In this document: one piece after another, positions 47,331 to 60,609 of the stretch
Position numbering within the stretch: position 1 is the first letter of the stretch
Layout: each line of letters opens with the position of its first letter
Source: Gonatopus flavifemur
Taxonomy: Eukaryota > Arthropoda > Insecta > Hymenoptera > Dryinidae
Assembly: GCA_018340375.1 (NCBI GenBank)
Contig: JAFFJZ010000003.1
Coordinates: 9,424,001-9,488,000 of the forward strand
Direction: 5' to 3'
Length of the DNA: 64,000 bases
Notes under the pieces: generated by a model
Database searches by the model: none
Told to the model about the DNA's origin: nothing
The model's input: the letters and a program-made list of their open reading frames with translations, nothing else
Made by a program: the position numbers and the translations under genes

Positions 47331-49852
47331 AATTAGCATGAGTTTTAAAACGCTTGTGTTGTAAGTTCAATTTTGAAGATGGAACGTACATCAAATCTTC
47401 ACAATAAAAGCAATTTACAGGTTTTTTCTACAAAGAAACAACATTGTTTACGCAACATCCATATATTTGTATATTTCATTCGCTTTTCTTCGAATTCAAA
47501 ATAATTATGATCAAATATTCTTTTTCATGAATCTTCTTAGAAAGTTTTTCTTAGAAATCTTGTTTCAAGTATTGAAGTTTGTATCCCGTAAACTAACTTC
47601 ATACTTCGGAGTAGTTAACAATAATAATAGTTGAGTAGCTGGTTCTGTAACACAACACAGATGGAGTTTGTCTGGAAGAGTCCACTTTCCTACTCTGTGA
47701 TACGTTTAATCAACAAAATCATTAGCACTTTCAATCAAACTGTAATAGATCAGTGAAAGAGAAAGACTTTCAAAGAGAAGAAAATTAATGGTTCGTCGTC
47801 AAGTAAATAATAACACCGTAAAGTCCGTTTCTTATCGACCAGCTCATTTGTAAATGATGTAATCAAATCACCCAGTCCAACTTCTAAAGATTTTGTGGAT
47901 TATAAAGAATATCTAGACCCTTCTGTTGTGAAAATCATTCCGATTCCTGCTTCAACTGTGAAACCAACAGTAATCTCCTGCAACTTCTTATTCAACAAAA
48001 TTTAAATACTCGTTATACTGGAAATCGTTTGAGTAAAAGCTGTCTCTAACAGAAATGATTTTATTCAACCTCCAGTTTATGTCAAGGCCCTTTCCAGAAA
48101 TCAGGTTCGCTGTAAAGGTCTTGGGAGGTGTTAAACAAACGCTATAATCATTTTCACTGGAGGTACTGTGTGATTACCCGGTTCATGAGAGGAGTAAACA
48201 TTTCTGTCGAAAGTTATACTGGCTCCACTAAATTTTCAATTTCAGAAATCGCAAGATGACGAATTCAATATGACGACTCAAAAATTCATGATCCATCAAA
48301 TTATGGAAAAATTTAATTCTAACATTTTGTATGAGTTTTTCGAGTTTCTCAGTTTAAATTTGACATTAAAAATGAAATTTGTTTTGTTTTAATCCATATG
48401 GAGGCTTAAAAAATTCAATACGATCAAAGATGCTGATGTTTTGTGTTATACTGAATTAAAATTCAACAAACCATTATTGGAACGTAATCCACTCGTACTG
48501 CTGCAATCGGCTTTCACGTTCAAACAAATTTCTATTCAAATGTACGTGAAAATTTTAATTTCGAGTTTCTAAAATGGTGGGATCAAAATATGATCTTAAA
48601 GAAATGAAAATTTCCAACAGTCAATTCAAATTAGGTGCGCTGTGAAAAAGAAAATGGAAATTGACTGCTTTTTTGTACTGGAAACAGTACATTTGCTGAA
48701 ATTTTACAGATTTTGTATTGAAAAATTCTAATTTTTGCAGTAAAATTCTAGTAAAATATTGAAATTTTCCAGTAGAAATCTCGTGCAGTGTTGTTCTTCC
48801 ATTCTATGTACGAAGAATACAAAGCAAACTCATATGAATGCAATAGTTTTTACTATCGTAGCAGTGCCGTGATTGATATAAATACGATGAGTTTTGGGAT
48901 TAAATTTCAACTGACTAAATTATGGTTCATCACTAGCTGAAATTCATTCTACACTGATAGAAAAGAACATTTGAACCAAGAAAATTTTCTCCGAACGAAG
49001 AAAACATTGACTCAATTTGAAGCTATACAGCGTAATATGGAGAAAATTTTCTCACCCCAAGTACATATCTTCTTTAGATGGGAGAAAAAAGAATCTATGT
49101 TCTTAGGAATAAGCCAATTTTCCTCTCAATTCATAATCAAACATTCCGGATGTAAAAATTGATTACCTGCAGTCCGGTGTTATATTCTTCGATATAACTA
49201 CAAAACCATCAAAAACTCTTCATAGATAGAATGAAAAATTCAAAGAACTGAAAGGAACAATCAATCGAATACGATTGATGATCAAAAATCACAAAGCAAT
49301 AGGAATAAAACTTCAGAGTTGCTACTTTGATGATTCAATAATTGAACATGATTCTACAATTGAATCCATATTGAAAGTTCGTCTTCTGAACTGGCATTTA
49401 ATGCGAAAAAATCATCCATGTCTGATATTCCAACGTTTAAAATGACAGATTTTCTTCAAGACAACAAATCAGTATCATTCAATGATTAACTATATGCAGA
49501 GATTGTAAGTCCTGGTCAATAAGTCGACATTACTTTACCTCGTTTGGGTTAATCATGAATTTCATCGCCAGTAATCAATCTTTCATCACTAATCTTCAAT
49601 CACTAATAATTAGCTGACTGACTGTTCCAATAAAACTTTGGAGAATCTATTGTACAACTCCAAGCATTTCATACTTCAAACAATTATCAAATGGATGGAA
49701 ATATTTCCCAGAATTCCTATTCAAATCGACAAAAGAGAATCAATAATGAATTAGAAATAATGTTATACAATTTTGTATGTTAAGCTTTACGTAATTAATA
49801 GAATTTTTCTGATTCCATTCAATTCTTCTCCCGAATAAAAAATATCGAATAG
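47331..49852. other. AT-rich, repeat-prone, gene-free stretch
   Basis: A CACTGATAG word preceded by TA at about 48953 may be one end of a worn MITE, but the partner end was not found. No gene is supported. Confidence 0.35.
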
Positions 49853-50100
49853 CTGTACTCTGAAAAACAATTACGAAACTTTCCCACAAAAAATGGTGAC
49901 AGTAAAGTTCCTTCATGGATGGAAGGCTCTTCGGCATGATTTGGTGGATTATTTCTCTACTTTTTCAAAGATTTGATACTCAAAAGGTAGAATAACTCCT
50001 CAAAGTGAGGAGAATATCCTCTATTTTTGACGAAACAGTAATTCCTCGACGATTGAGGGACTATATTCATAATTAAATCGACGAAAAGCATTCACAATAT
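49853..50100 (+). mobile_element. MITE, family E, copy 1
   Basis: Shares with the three other copies AAAGTTCCTTCATGGATGG, CATGATTTGGTGGA, CTCAAAGTGAGGAGAA and CAATTCCTCGACGA-like blocks in order. About 250 bp. No transposase frame. Confidence 0.7.
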
Positions 50101-52737
50101 AAATTTCATGTATCTCCACACAGGGAAGAGAAAAATTTTGAAACAATAACATGATAATTGGATCAAGTTCAATCGATCAATCCAAAATGTTTCAAATTCA
50201 GAAACAAGTTGGTATAGTGAAGATTGCGTCAATCTAAGAAGACTTTCTCTTGAGATGAAGAAAAAACATTGTCTTGGAACAATGAATAACAATTTGCATT
50301 CTTACAAAAGAGACTATCGCTCGGTATCGTTGAAAGCCTCTTACGAAGAACAATTCAGCTCGTGAAGTTCTTACGAAGCTAGCAAGATCTGCCAGGCGGA
50401 ACGTGCATTCAAAAATATGAGCCCTTCTAGTATTCATGAAAATTATATAAGTCATACTAATTCTCATATCAATATCACTAACTGTACTTGGTTTTCGCAA
50501 AAATTGATGAACTGCGCTGTGAATTGTACGACTCTTCGTAAGAAACTTCAATATGTTCTTGAGAAAAACCTAGTTTTCCTCTTGAGATTACGTTGATGAA
50601 TTTATATTTTCAATGGAGAGCGTGAAGGTAATTCACATTTCGAAAGGATCATTTTCAAAAATTCAGTGAAGTTATAATCAATTCACTTATTCCTCCTTCA
50701 AAAACCACAACTTGCGTGTCTATAAGTGTGTTATACCTTCGATGAATGATGATGAAAAAATATCTCGCTTTTGAAGGTGACCGACGCAGAATTAAATCAC
50801 AATAATTCAATTATAAACTCCAAAATATCCTAAAATACAGACGTAGTACAATTTCGAATGCAAACAAACTTGTTCTGAGCGAATCTGATCAAGCATTCGC
50901 GTTACATATGAGGGGTGTCGTAACAAAACCTCTTCAATATCAACAAAACACAGTTCCGTATCGTTAACAATTCTCCACTCATCTAGTAATTGCATGATAA
51001 TTGGAAATATAATCCTGTAAGGTATTAGATTTTCATTTACAATCGAATAAAATTCACCTTATTGGAGGTGAAATATCATTCATCAAATGAAAAACCGTGA
51101 GAAATGGAGGTTTTTCTACGACACCCCTCATATTCAATCAGGTCCCGATTAGAGTTTAGATCAGATATGTCGAATGAAGGCCTTCAAAGATGCTCCAACC
51201 AAATTTCTACTCGAATGAACCCGGTAATACAATTCACACAATCAAGATACATATCGTTTTTCATGTCAAGACAATTGCGGTAATTTAATTTTTCAATTCA
51301 GCTGAAAATTATCATCAGGTTGCTCTGATATTTCACAAGTACCTATTCCTGAGAAGAATTTTATTAAATAAATATCCAGATTTTCATACATATTTACAAT
51401 GAATTTGAATCTTTTTTCTTTTTTTTTTCTTCTTAATTTAGTAGGAAGAAGTATCAGCGATTCATCCCTATTGAAATTCCACCAAGACTGTACTTGAGTA
51501 ACCCTTAATATTCAAATATTCAATGCTTGATGACAAAATTTGAAATAGAAATCATTTGAATTTCTCCTTTTCGGTTCTGATGAATCTTTTTTCTTGTTTC
51601 GAGACTTCGGAGTATATTTCTCAACCTGATCATCTCAAAAGACTAATGAAGTTTAAGAATTTTCGCTATCCTTCGGATTGTGTTGCTTCATTCCGTCTCA
51701 ATTTTGAATATTTGAATAATTTACAATGCAACAGTAACAGAATTCCACTTTAGAAATGTAAATTAAAGGGATTTCTAAAATTATCTATTCAGGATCACCG
51801 CCATGTAGTTTATGCCAGTCATTATTCAAACATCCCAGATCAGAATGGTGCTTCGGAAACATATTCGTCATATATATATTTATATATATATGTTTATGAA
51901 TCATGTATAATTTGTGAAACGAATAAACCTCCCCCAGCAACAAAGATCGGTTTTAATTGTTAAATTACGATTTCTAACGTTTCATTTGTCGTGCAGAATT
52001 TATTTCCAAAAGAATCACATTGAATTGAGATTGAATATGAAACCTTGAACACTTTTATATACTTCTGAACCCATTCTTACTTTTCCTAAAAGTGTATTTC
52101 CGGTACTCAGTGGTAACGGTGATTCATGTACAGCCAATACGTACATTGTGAACAAAGTTAGTGTACTCAACTATACTTTAAAATGCAATCCTTCGTCGAC
52201 TCAATTTGAATAAAAGGTTCATTTAAATACGCGTAGTTGAGTTAATTTCAAATCTAATCGAGTTGATCAAGCACACCACTATTTTTTTTCTCAGGGTTGA
52301 TCTAGTAGCTCAACATTTGTCTGCATGTTTCGAATGTTCTCTGTTTTCTACGTAATTTGTTTCATGCCAATCAATCTGAGAAGTAGAACTTTGGAAAGTG
52401 TACTTTAACAATTGAAATTGACTTATTATCTGTCTCCCAAATGTCTATTCATTTCGTGAACCAAGATAGCAGAAATTAATATATGTGATCTTCATATAAA
52501 CTACCTTTTCTACTAAATTTCTAGTTGAAATGAATGATAATGAAAAAAATTTGAATGTACCTTTCAATGCATAATTCAATTGATCACGGATTCTTAACAA
52601 TTCAAAAAATTATTGAAAAATACCAATTATCAATCGCTAAATCTTTTAAAGAATTTGAATTGAGAATAATTTTTTGACAATGTTATAATGATCGTTGAGA
52701 GTAGATATGGCGAATATACCAGGTGGTAGAAATGCGC
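50101..52737. other. Gene-free stretch
   Basis: AT-rich throughout; the 105-codon minus frame at 50234-50551 has no family signal. An AT microsatellite lies at 51870-51891. Confidence 0.4.
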
Positions 52738-52800
52738 TTCGGAGGTTATCGACCAGTAGCTGATACTAAACCCACGACCTTTCGATTCACAACTAACGGG
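52738..52800 (-). repeat. Possible tRNA-derived relic
   Basis: On the minus strand GTTAGTTGTGAATCGAAAGG is followed by a GTGGGTTTAGTATC block that resembles a worn box B (GGTTCGANTCC). No box A and no full cloverleaf can be drawn. It may be the remnant of a SINE or tRNA pseudogene. Confidence 0.2.
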
Positions 52801-55277
52801 CATTGAAGTCTCTTTTTCCTCTCAGTTGCATTCATATGTTTGATCATTCACAATTTCGCGCAATATTTACAGATTGCAGATATGGAAATCATATTTTTGT
52901 TTCGATTTGTCATAATAAAAAAGAAGTAAGTATTTCCATTGTCAGAAATTTAATTAAAGAAAATCATCTTGATATCATGAAATGATGTATTGTGAATATA
53001 TTTGTTGGAAATTCACCAGTTGATACAGAATAATCAATTATACAAGAATTATCAACAAAAAATGAATATAAATTCAAATTTATTCAAAATCTCCTCTCCA
53101 GTGGAGTAATAAATTATCTTTTCTTTTTTATATATATCATATATGTGTAATTATTCATCGTTCAGTTACAATGTATTGAAAGTGTGTAGATTGTGTTTGA
53201 ATTATACATAACACATTGCATGATATATAATTCATAAGCATGCCTTGCTTGCACTGTAAAAATTCGTGTTTATCGTAACGATTTGAACCATATTTTGAAT
53301 AGTTTTTCTTTATTTTACATTGTACATACAATGATTCCTCCTCAAGTTTATAATCATGCAGTTGAACATTAACTTTCCCTATCCAAAATTATAAAAAGCA
53401 TAATGCTATCTGTATGACAGCAAAATTGTTTTTTCCCATGAAATGCAGCGAATTGGATAATCACCGATGACTCATGTGCGAAGATTATATGAACAATTGT
53501 TATCGTATTCTCTAAGAAGTTTCCATACCCAACGAATTCAATAAATTTTGATCTATGATTTTGTATACAATTCTCAGTTGTGGAAAAAACATGGTTTTCA
53601 TAGAAAGAGGAATATTTTTCATTACAATAGAAATATATTTTTTTTTTATTACAAAAACCCGCTATTCTCTTGCAGTGAAAGCAACAACAGTCCCTTATTG
53701 TAAGAGTCATTATTTCCTTAATGCAAGGTTCAAGCTTTCTTGTGGGAAAAAAATTCTTCTGACGCGTTAATCTCTTCCTCTTTGTATTTTTATTTTTTAT
53801 TTTCTATTTTCTTGTAAAATAAGAAGATCCATTTCACGAGAAGAGTCGGAGAAATTCACTATATTCTGTAAACTCATCTTGTTTCCATCCAATGTTAATG
53901 TAACATAGAAATATTGTAGTATTCTGAGAAACATTTGATTTCGTTTCATAAACCTCGAAAAAGATATATTTTACATAAAATTTATGTTTGAAATAACCGA
54001 AAACATTCGGTAAATTCGACGTAATAGTGTTACGAACTAAATATTTCAAACTAAATTCCAAGTTTAGGGATCTGAAATTAACGTTGCAGCTGTGTTTCGC
54101 ACTTTGAGGTCAAATTAAGTCGGAAAGAAAAGGAGAACAATGTAAAACGTGAATTATTTTCATTCCAATTTTCACTAATATCGTTGCAGTGAGCACCGCT
54201 CACTCCTAAAGCTATTTCCATGTTATTTTGAATGGAATATCTCATACCATGGTATCAATTGTAATTTTCTGCCTTCTGGGTGTGAAGTGTGAACTAAAAA
54301 AAATGAGGCTCGAAAACTACATAAGAAATATGCAAAATTTTACCAATTTGCCACTCCAGATCTCAGTAATTTCCCAACTGATCCTCGATTTATTTCAGAA
54401 ATTCGTTTCAATAATTATAAAAATTGAGTATCTCGCGTCGGTTTTGATCTATGCTACCGCTAAATTAACTTGTATGCTAGAATCAAATGTATTCCATCAG
54501 TGAAACGTGATATATATATATTCACGTTAATGTACGATCGATAAAAGAAAATTAGAAACATTGTGCATCCTTTATAAATCTTGAGCACAAAATTGATGGT
54601 AGATTTACAATTCATCTTATCAAGAACTTTATTCAGATCTATTAAGCTTATTTGCTTAAAACTTGCATAAGTCATCTCAAGGACCATCCTGTGTAAGCAC
54701 GTGAAGCAAAAGCTCGAAGCTCCTTTAGAAATACGACCAACCAAGTATTTCACCATGCGACTCGACCAGTTGAACTTATTAGACTCGTGCTCGACTAGGG
54801 CCGCTTTCGACCTCTCATTCCCTCTTGTTCTTTCTATTCGTAGAAAAGATCCCGTAGCTTATTTAAGCCGGCTTCGTAAGTGTGCATACTAAATATGATA
54901 ATATTGCAACGGCAAAAAACGTCAGCGGTATTTAGCCTCCTAATTAGGAGATCGTGACTTGTTTGTGAACGTTCGTGTTTCATTTCGTGTTCCTTTTTAT
55001 CCTTTCTTCACTCGTACCTGCTACCCGCTTGTCCTCCACCTTCTGGTCATTCCTTCTACTCCTTCTTATTCTTCTTTTGACTGATTAACGTGATGTGACA
55101 GGAAACACCGATGAGCTCTGAAGAACTTGTCCAGAATTTATTTGTAATGAGAGAAAAGGGTATGCAACGTTGTACGCGACACAAAATTCTTACTTCATTT
55201 TCATTTTCCTTGGAGTTATTCTTGATTAAAATATCAATTCTTTTATCATTCTCAAGACATGACTTTTTGAATGTAGA
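52801..55277. other. Gene-free stretch
   Basis: AT-rich up to 54700; a hairpin-like 17-mer AGTGAGCACCGCTCACT is at 54188-54204. 54690-55080 is GC-richer without a credible exon. Confidence 0.4.
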
Positions 55278-55300
55278 TAATATATATATATATATATATA
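55278..55300. repeat. TA dinucleotide microsatellite
   Basis: Perfect TA run. Confidence 0.9.
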
Positions 55301-55494
55301 CATAAAACAAAATATGGTTTCGATTAATCAAGAAATCTAAAAGGAAATCTAAAAGTAGGATCCAATGACGAGGCTAGGTAACTGCATACGAGAGGGAAGT
55401 TTGAAATATAATGCATCAGCTATATATCTAGGGAGGGAGGTGAATTTCATCGTTGGCTCGCGATATGAGAAAATAGGAAAAGCTCAGCATTCGC

Positions 55495-55620
55495 GGCGTG
55501 GCCAGACCGGCGCGATGGACCTCGTGGGTGGTACCAATTCGAATCCTGGGATGTCTCCAGTAGGTTCGCATGCCCAACCCCCCGTCTCACACCCTTTGAC
55601 AGAACAGTAGCGGTGTTGAA
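55495..55620 (+). mobile_element. Candidate tRNA-derived SINE head
   Basis: TGGCCAGACCGG at 55499-55510 is close to an RNA polymerase III box A, and AATTCGAATCC at 55535-55545 matches box B at nine of eleven positions. The interval is GC-rich compared with the surroundings. No good cloverleaf can be drawn and no second copy was found in the window. The same bases also lie in an open frame containing MDLVGGTNSNPG, so a coding exon is the alternative. Confidence 0.35.
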
Positions 55621-58600
55621 CTAGTAACTCTCACCTCCCCACTTAGCCTGTATACCTCGTGCAAGAGGAGAGAGACTTTAGTGGTGGTGTCGGGATCGCC
55701 TCTACCATACACCACTTCTTTCACCCCCACACGATGCCACTTCTATTCTGGTGCCAGCAAGGCGCTTCCACCTTCAATCTACATCTCCCCTTTGTGTCCT
55801 CGTTGTTGAGAAGAGGTAGTAGGAGTCTCGTTCCGCGATGCTGGTCCGGCGTTTTGTACGTCTCGGTGAATCCACTTGCAATCAATCGACTAGGTACTTG
55901 CAACGACGCGCATCATGGTCTCTTTCTCTCACTTTACTCTGTCAAGGAAGCGAAATGAACCAACGAAAGAAAAATTGGAAGAAATTGTCAAGATGAAGAA
56001 TACGTTGGAAAATATTCATCCTAGATTTTGGTTCACGTTTTGGATGAATATTTGGAAGTTTGTCATCCCAAGAATGTTGCGAGAGAAGAAAGAATGTAAG
56101 ATTGAGATATAAGCATTCGACTCCATTGAATTTGATCGATTAATTCATACGTTGTAAAGAATGAAGAGCTAACAAATGTAGCTCATCCAGACAAATTTCA
56201 GCCAAAAGAAAGATGGGTAGATTGTATATTACAAAAATTTTATCTCAGAAATCTTTCTTTACCAGGCTTTGTTGAAAATCAACACAAAATAGAATGAATT
56301 TGGGGGATTTTTAATGTTATAGTTATAGTTTATATACATTTTTTAATCGTTTCGAATACAATACAGAGTATCGTAAGAATAACAGCTCTCATAATTTGCA
56401 TTACTGAAGAAGTAAAATAAAATAGTGTTGTAGAACATAGTATGCCATCTATTTCTCCAACAGATTGTAAAATTTGACATTTGAGTATTCGGAATAAAGT
56501 GAGAAAACAGGAAAGAATAAAAAATCAAGTAAACTGCATAATCATGGTTTTATGTTATATATTCAAGCCTGAATATGATCAAGATAATAAAAAGTCGTAA
56601 ATTTTGCTGGACGAGACACAATGCGCAAATGAGAAAGGAGAGAATAGCTTTTAGGGTTGCGGAGTATATAACCATTAGGAAAAAGCTTTCCTTTTCGCGA
56701 ACCGCACTGTCCCCATAAATTTTTTTCTTCTCGAACATTATTACTCATCTTGTATATCAAGATATTATGTGAATCCAAAACTTACACATTCAGTCAGATT
56801 TTTGTTACATACTCGATCGATTGGAAACACACGTATATCGGAAAGAATTCAATCCAAAGTTTATCAAAAGAGTCTCACAGTATTGTTGAAAAAACCTTTT
56901 GCTAGGACCATTCGTTGTTTCATTCATTCGTCATTAATCGACCATGCTCCAGCCATTGATATTATCAATTCATGCACATCACAATTCCTTTTGAACAAAA
57001 CCGCCACTTGACGAGGCCAGAATTCCATGCTGACTGATGATGATACGGTGTGTGAGATAGCAATGGAATCCGAAAAAAGCAGCATGCGAAACCTCCGAAA
57101 AATTGAAAAAGAGACATGCAACGGGAAGACAAAAATGTACAGCTACAGGAAATTGACCAAGCACAAGCACAGGCGGACGATCGGCTCATACGAGTGTTCC
57201 TGTTTTATATCATTAATCATCGGACCCAGGATCATTTTTCTCACCATTTCTTCCATTTTAAATGACAATTTTTTCACTATTTCAAAAATAACTTATATCA
57301 TTTTTTTGACTGAGAAATTTTATCGAAATGTTCAATGAGATTTGATTCTCCTCGTCATAAACTGCTTATTTAAAGAATTATTGAAAACAAAACACACCCA
57401 GGTACTTTAGCATGTTCGAAATTTGCAATGTGAAGGTGAAAAAATGGGCAGTTCGATTTAGAACAGGGGGTGGTCCGAATTGGAACGAATGTTTCCTTTC
57501 AGACTGTTTATCACCGTTTCCGATTTCCAGCCATAACTCAGAACTAATGAGGAGTATTTCGACAGTTTTTTAGGAAAACTTTGGCGAATCAAAGAGTCTT
57601 CCCAACAGTATTTAATACATGGCGATCGGTCAACATTACAGAGTTTGATACAATCAAAAGAAAAGATGGTCCGACTCAGATCACTCTTCGCAGTAACTTA
57701 AATGTCTTGACATGCAAGAAACTGTTACATTTTTGCATAACTTGACAAAAGTTTGTTTTTCACAGTATTCCTATGTAAAGTATGTACATGTAGTAAATTC
57801 CTATTTAGACAAAAAAGCAGGTACAATTTACGAAAGTGAGATATGGCTCTGAACTAGTGAAAATATTAGGTAAATTGGATCTCATTTCTGAGATTTGGTA
57901 AAGTGAAAGCGTTTTGAGAGTATGGGAGTATGCCAAACCCCACGTCTTCTGACAAGACTTTTGCTGAATCTCTCCCAAGTGAATCCAATATTTTTGCAAG
58001 CTTGACGCCAAGTTTTTGCCAGATTTCTGTGGGATCGTTGTCATGCCAATTTTTTCGAAGCGAAGAAATTCGGAAAAATTACCGAGATTTCAATACACGG
58101 AGAACAATGCGACTCCCAAATAAAGTAATTTTCCAGAAAAATAATGTTGAAACGTTTCGCATTATTGTAAATTTGTCCTCAATCAAGTTGATATATTAAA
58201 AATGATGGATGAATTTTGCCAAGTAAAATTTGCTTCTACTAACTCAACTTACCACATATCACATCACACACATGTGTTTGCTTCTACATTCAACTATTTA
58301 ATAGTTCAATTCCGTGTTCGACTTTCGGCGAGTTTATATTTGTTTTTAACTTTAGTTATGTGTCAATAATTTTTCATTTCTTATGAGTAAAATTCCACGA
58401 AAATCTACACCGTTTCACGTTCACTAAAAAAAACTACGGAACATTCTTGAATTCTTTTAAAAATTACTATACTCGATATCGACATTTCAAATCCAAAGTA
58501 AATCAAGCTTTCCAAAAAAATCAATAGGAGAAACAAAGCGTATAGAATTCTTGAATTATGAATTTCTGTGCACACAGAACATAACTGATAGTTCGAATTT

Positions 58601-58870
58601 TTCTCAATTAGAAAATTTTATGAAATTATATACAATTTTTATATAAATTACATGGAATTATATATGAATTATATATAATTTCGGAAATTTTTCCACTCGG
58701 GTTACGGTGAAGGAATAGTTCAATTAACAAATCTTGTATGAAGAAATGTGTCATATTCATGTGAAATAAATATTTATTATGCTGTACTCAAATGAAAAAT
58801 TTATTAAATACAAGAACATTCTTCTCTCATTGGAGTCTTGGAAACGAAAAAAAGATTCAGTTTGACACGA
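55621..58870. other. Gene-free stretch
   Basis: 55650-55960 is GC-richer with no recognised exon; 56100-58870 is AT-rich. 58620-58715 carries an ATATATAATTT-type repeat copy. Frames at 57027-57338 and 57805-58199 lack any family signal. Confidence 0.4.
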
Positions 58871-58874
58871 AATA

Positions 58875-59126
58875 CACTGTGAAAATACTCCCATGATTTC
58901 CCCCCGAAATTTAGTGGCATCAAAGTTCTATCATAAATGGGAACTTTTGACCCTGATTCGGTGAAATTTTTCCTCACTTTTTGGAGAATTTAACCCCCAA
59001 ACAACAGAATAGTACCTCAAAATGGAGGGGAAAATCCCGTATTTTTAATGAAAACGCAATTCCCTCGCGATCAGGAGCTGGGATTCACCACTGAAGTGAA
59101 GAAAATCTTCCCATATTTTTTACAGT
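58875..59126 (+). mobile_element. MITE, family E, copy 2
   Basis: Starts CACTGTGAAAATACTCCC just after a TA and ends in TTTTTTACAGT. Contains the same ordered blocks as 49853-50100. The family D element begins immediately to the right. Confidence 0.7.
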
Positions 59127-59129
59127 TCA

Positions 59130-59331
59130 CACGGAGAAAAATTCACAGTTGAATTTACTATGGGACTTTGTAGTCGAAGAACAGACTGAAGTTACGATGA
59201 AATTTACTATGACGAGACAATAGAAACACAATCAAATTCACTATGGTTCACAGTAAATGCCATTGGAAAGTCAGTCTGTTCCTCGGGCACAATAATCACA
59301 TAGTAAATTTAACTACAAATTCCTCTCCGTG
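59130..59331. mobile_element. Hairpin MITE, family D, copy 2
   Basis: 202 bp with ends CACGGAGAAAAATTC and AATTCCTCTCCGTG; the arms of about 60 bp also share AAATTTACTATG and GAACAGACTG. ACAGTT occurs just left of the left end and again just right of the right end, a possible target duplication. Related to 33187-33380. Confidence 0.85.
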
Positions 59332-59890
59332 TACAGTTGGAACCAGTAGAGTCTAAATATCTCAGAAAGCAATGGACCAAACAACCCTTAACGAGATAAT
59401 TCTGTTTAAACATTGACTCCGATTGAATGAACATTTTTCGAAATATCGCATCGAGCAAAAATGCTGAAGATATTGAAATTTGAAATAAAAGAACAAAAAC
59501 ATATAGCAAGTCAATTGATAATTATGTCGCAAATTTGAGCTTTAGCCTGGCGACATATTTTATTTTGCTTTCAGGCTCACTCCAGTACCACAAAAGCATA
59601 CTTGGCTTGATTTTTATTAAGTCAACCATCAGTTTACGTACATATTAAAAATTATTGTTCAAATGCAACATCTGTGAATATTTATTTGAAAGAATCAATG
59701 AGGATACTTGCTCAGTAATCAGAGAAAAATTCTTCTCATTCTTCATAAATTTCAATTCAAACTGAATAAATATTCTATTTCTGTCTGTTCGAATAATTCA
59801 ACTTCTAACTTGATTGATTGAACACAATTTTCACTATATCAATGAATCATAAACCAAGAAAGTTCCCTCATTGAACGCTTAATTGTTATG
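59332..59890. other. Gene-free stretch between MITEs
   Basis: AT-rich, nothing recognised. Confidence 0.4.
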
Positions 59891-60140
59891 CGCTGTAAGA
59901 AATAATTATGGAGTTTTCGCTTGAAAAGTGGTGGTAGCAAAGTTCCTCCTAGATGGAGAATTCTTCACCATAATTTGGTGGACTCTTCTTTCATTTGTAA
60001 AGGATTCAACACCCAAAAAACAAAATAATCTCTCGAAGTGATAAAAAAAAACCTCTCATTATTTGTGAAAAAACAATTCCTCCACGACGAAGAGACGAAA
60101 TCCACCAAAAGTATAAAAAACTCTTCACATTTCTTACAGC
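59891..60140 (+). mobile_element. MITE, family E, copy 3
   Basis: Starts CGCTGTAAGAAATAATT and ends TTCTTACAGC. AAAGTTCCTCCTAGATGG and CATAATTTGGTGGACTC align with the other copies. Confidence 0.7.
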
Positions 60141-60546
60141 ACACTATACACGAACTCGAAGCGATCAATCTGTACAGTAAACTCCCTCAATAGTGCCGAA
60201 TGGTGTCTTTCCTTACTCTATCAAAGGAAGGCTTTTAAGTGGGAAAGAAATTCTGCGGCATTATATTGGGAGAGTTGACAGTACTGTGAAATGATTGAAA
60301 ATATTCAAAAAACCCACAAAGAAAATTTCGAATTGCTTTCTTTTATTCGTTCTGCCTGACGAATATTGATTTAGCAACAGTGTTCACCTTTACGGGGCCA
60401 TAAAACAGGATATTATGACCCATTATGTCCACATAAAATTATATGGAATGCTTGAAAACTAACATCCGAAGACGTATACACGTTAACGGATGAAAAACCA
60501 TAATTCTTTCGAATTTTGTGGTGAAGTAAGAACAGAACAAAAGTTA
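60141..60546. other. Gene-free stretch
   Basis: AT-rich; no feature recognised. Confidence 0.4.
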
Positions 60547-60606
60547 TCATCGTCGTCGAGGTAGACATCGTCATCATCATCATCACCGTCGTCGTCGTTG
60601 TCGTCT
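60547..60606. repeat. TCG/TCA trinucleotide microsatellite
   Basis: TCATCG units, a short interruption, then TCA and TCG runs. Confidence 0.85.
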
Positions 60607-60609
60607 TTA

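Noticed and set aside
54228..54503. Plus-strand frame of 91 codons with a hydrophobic start (VSIVIFCLLGVKC)
   Set aside because: Looks like a signal peptide, but the rest is unrecognised and AT-driven; the hydrophobic stretch is easily made by T-rich DNA.
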